A DNA stretch of 64,000 bases, taken from the NCBI GenBank assembly GCA_963971305.1, contig OZ020304.1, forward strand, positions 33,404,502 to 33,468,501, written 5' to 3'. Positions 62,262 to 64,000 of the stretch are shown here, piece by piece (position 1 is the first letter of the stretch; each line of letters opens with the position of its first letter). The position numbers and the translations under genes were made by a program. A model generated the notes under the pieces. It did not search any database. It worked only from the letters and a program-made list of their open reading frames with translations, and was not told the DNA's origin. Source of the DNA: Arcuatula senhousia (lineage: Eukaryota; Mollusca; Bivalvia; Mytilida; Mytilidae).

Positions 62262-64000
62262 CCTTTTTAAAGTTAACTCCTCCGACACCTGACGTCCAAT
62301 TGCAATCAAACTTGGTACAGTCTTTATTGGTATTATATAGGTGCTTCAAAACTATTGTTTGGATTTTCGATTCGAAAAAACATGATTGACAGCCATGGCT
62401 AAAAATAGGACATAAGGGTAAATTGCAAATTTTGCAAATAACTCAAAACGGGGTCAAGATATCAAAATTATGGTAATGTGCAATAAATCAACACCTCAAG
62501 ATCTACCTGCCCTGAAATTTTGAAGATCCAATAACCCATGTATGAGTTATTGCCCTTTTTTTCTGGATTATTTTTTCAAACTTTTGCACTTATTAACCTC
62601 AATATCTTGAAAATATATAAAATATTTGAGAAATTAAAATTGCATATAATTCAGTACACCAAGGTCTACAATGATGTAAGAAGGTCAAAGTGTTAGAACT
62701 GTTCCTTTTTAGAGGTATAATCCCCTAGAAAGTAAAAATTGATCATTTTATCTCGCAAGCGAAGCGGAGATAGACATAGGTGTTACATTACCGGTAGCGG
62801 TGGCGGCGGTTAACATTTATGTTAAAGTTTTATGAGCACCTCCATATCTCAAGAACTATAAGTCCTCGGCTGAATAAACTTAGCATGCACATGCCCAAGT
62901 AATAGCTTAGCACAATTGCATCCCCATCTTTTGACCTTGACCTAGAATTTCCGGTTGAATGATTTTGACAAAAAGCAATGTAAGTTTTGCGAGCACCTTT
63001 TTAAGAACTACAACTCCTAGGTTGATGAATTACAAATACAAAAAAAAAAACCGCGGGTATAAACGGTTAATTTGGATATGTTTTATATCGATATTTCAAT
63101 GAGTAACCTCTCATCAGTAGCATTAAAATCAAAACATTGGAAGGTCAAATTCCAAAACTGTTGAAAACGATAAGTCTCAAAACCAAAACGTTCGAACAAG
63201 GAAGCCAAATCCAGCACCGGGTATATCAAAACTTGGTATTCATATACCCAGTAGTAGCTTAGCACAGTTGCATCCTCACTTTTTGACCTTGACCTTCATT
63301 TTCCAGTTGATCAACTTTGACAATGTTCAAGACAATCATATATAAGCAATGTTAAGGTTTTGTGGGCACCTCTATATCTCAAGTCCTAGGTAATTGAAAC
63401 TTTGAATGCATATGTCCCAGAAATAGCTCAGCACAGTTCATCCCCATCTTTTGACCTTAACCTTGATTTTCCAGTTGAGTGACTTTGAAAATTTCAATAC
63501 ATGTAAAAGCACTGTTAGTTTTGCGAGCACCTCTATATTTCAAGAATTATAAGTCCTAGGTTGATGAAACTTGGTATGCATATGTCCAATAGTAGCTTTG
63601 GTTGTGTTTGAGGAATAACAATGTATTCCAATGGTGCTGGCAGGTGAGACGTACTTTATTGTTAACTCTTGTTACAGCTTGTCCTCGTTATATTAAAATC
63701 ATAAAACCCGTTTCTCTGACACCGTAGATTTAATTGCTATTAAACATGGTATAGCTATTTTTTAGCATGTGTGCTAGAAAATTCGTTTGTATTTTAAATT
63801 TGTTGATAAAAACATGGTTTGTGTTGCTAAAAATAGAACATAGGGTAAATTGTAGGGTTTTGCAAATAAGTCAAAAACGGTGACAAATGCAAATAAAAAT
63901 TTTGATAGGATGCAAAAGTGTTTAGCACGTCTCAATCTACCTGCCCTGAAAATTTGAAGTTCTTAGGTGTATCACCCATATTAGAGTTATTGTCCTTTTT
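62262..64000 (+). mobile_element. Truncated ~500-bp-unit element interrupted by a GTCTCGCC-type element
   Basis: 62262-62754 and 63676-64000 match units of the element at 30908-32373 (GTTAACTCCTC, CAAGATCTACCTGCCCTGAA). Between them, 62755-63675 is a diverged copy of the 24715-25890 type (TCTCGCAAGCGAAGCGGAGA start, AACTCTTGTT end). The latter holds the small repeat at 63050-63200 shared with 3210-3385. Confidence 0.75.

Overview
The window reads as a gene-poor, AT-rich, repeat-dense stretch of an animal nuclear genome. Coding sequence occurs as small GT-AG exons separated by long introns. The repeats include hairpin-capped elements with tandem cores, CGTCCGTC-type microsatellites, snap-back palindromes and a Penelope-type hammerhead ribozyme. 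I know these kinds of repeat from bivalve molluscs, so a mussel-like bivalve is my best guess (inference, no search run).

Host genes. (1) A plus-strand gene can be assembled from a putative first exon near 400 to a stop at 36637. Every junction is phase-consistent. It predicts a protein of about 400 residues with a short cytoplasmic tail, one membrane helix, an extracellular stalk built from four tiny exons (15, 18, 27 and 36 nt), two Ig-like or beta-sandwich domains each on one phase 1-1 exon, and a C-terminal type-2 chitin-binding (peritrophin/CBM14) domain on the last exon. Ig-like plus chitin-binding is the layout of the secreted VCBP immune proteins of amphioxus and tunicates; here the protein appears membrane-anchored (type II). 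This is the most interesting system in the window. (2) From 51890 a second plus-strand gene begins with the same plan (short tail, membrane helix, phase-1 donor, small phase 1-1 stalk exons at 53172 and 54348). It runs off what can be recognised here and may be a relative of gene 1.

Repeats. Introns of gene 1 hold tandem repeats, palindromic elements, TTAA-flanked MITEs, a 698-bp element with a 9-bp target duplication, and several elements with tandem cores. The large intron between the second Ig-like exon and the chitin-binding exon (24129-36389) contains a degenerate LINE on the minus strand (about 24430-34150). It is split by a tandem-core element (24715-25890) and by a 4.7-kb TTAA element (28055-32775) that sits inside its endonuclease motif. 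That element in turn contains a hammerhead ribozyme, a palindrome and another tandem-core element.

From 40687 to 50636 lies a very young tandem LTR array: LTR-internal-LTR-internal-LTR, flanked by a 4-bp duplication. Each internal region encodes only a Gag-like protein on the minus strand, with no polymerase. The left LTR carries a 156-bp MITE whose empty site is preserved in the other two LTRs. Further right, a 5.35-kb element with inverted ends (55871-61225) carries a long 40-bp satellite and lies next to its own 295-bp deletion derivative. The window ends in truncated tandem-core elements (62262-64000).
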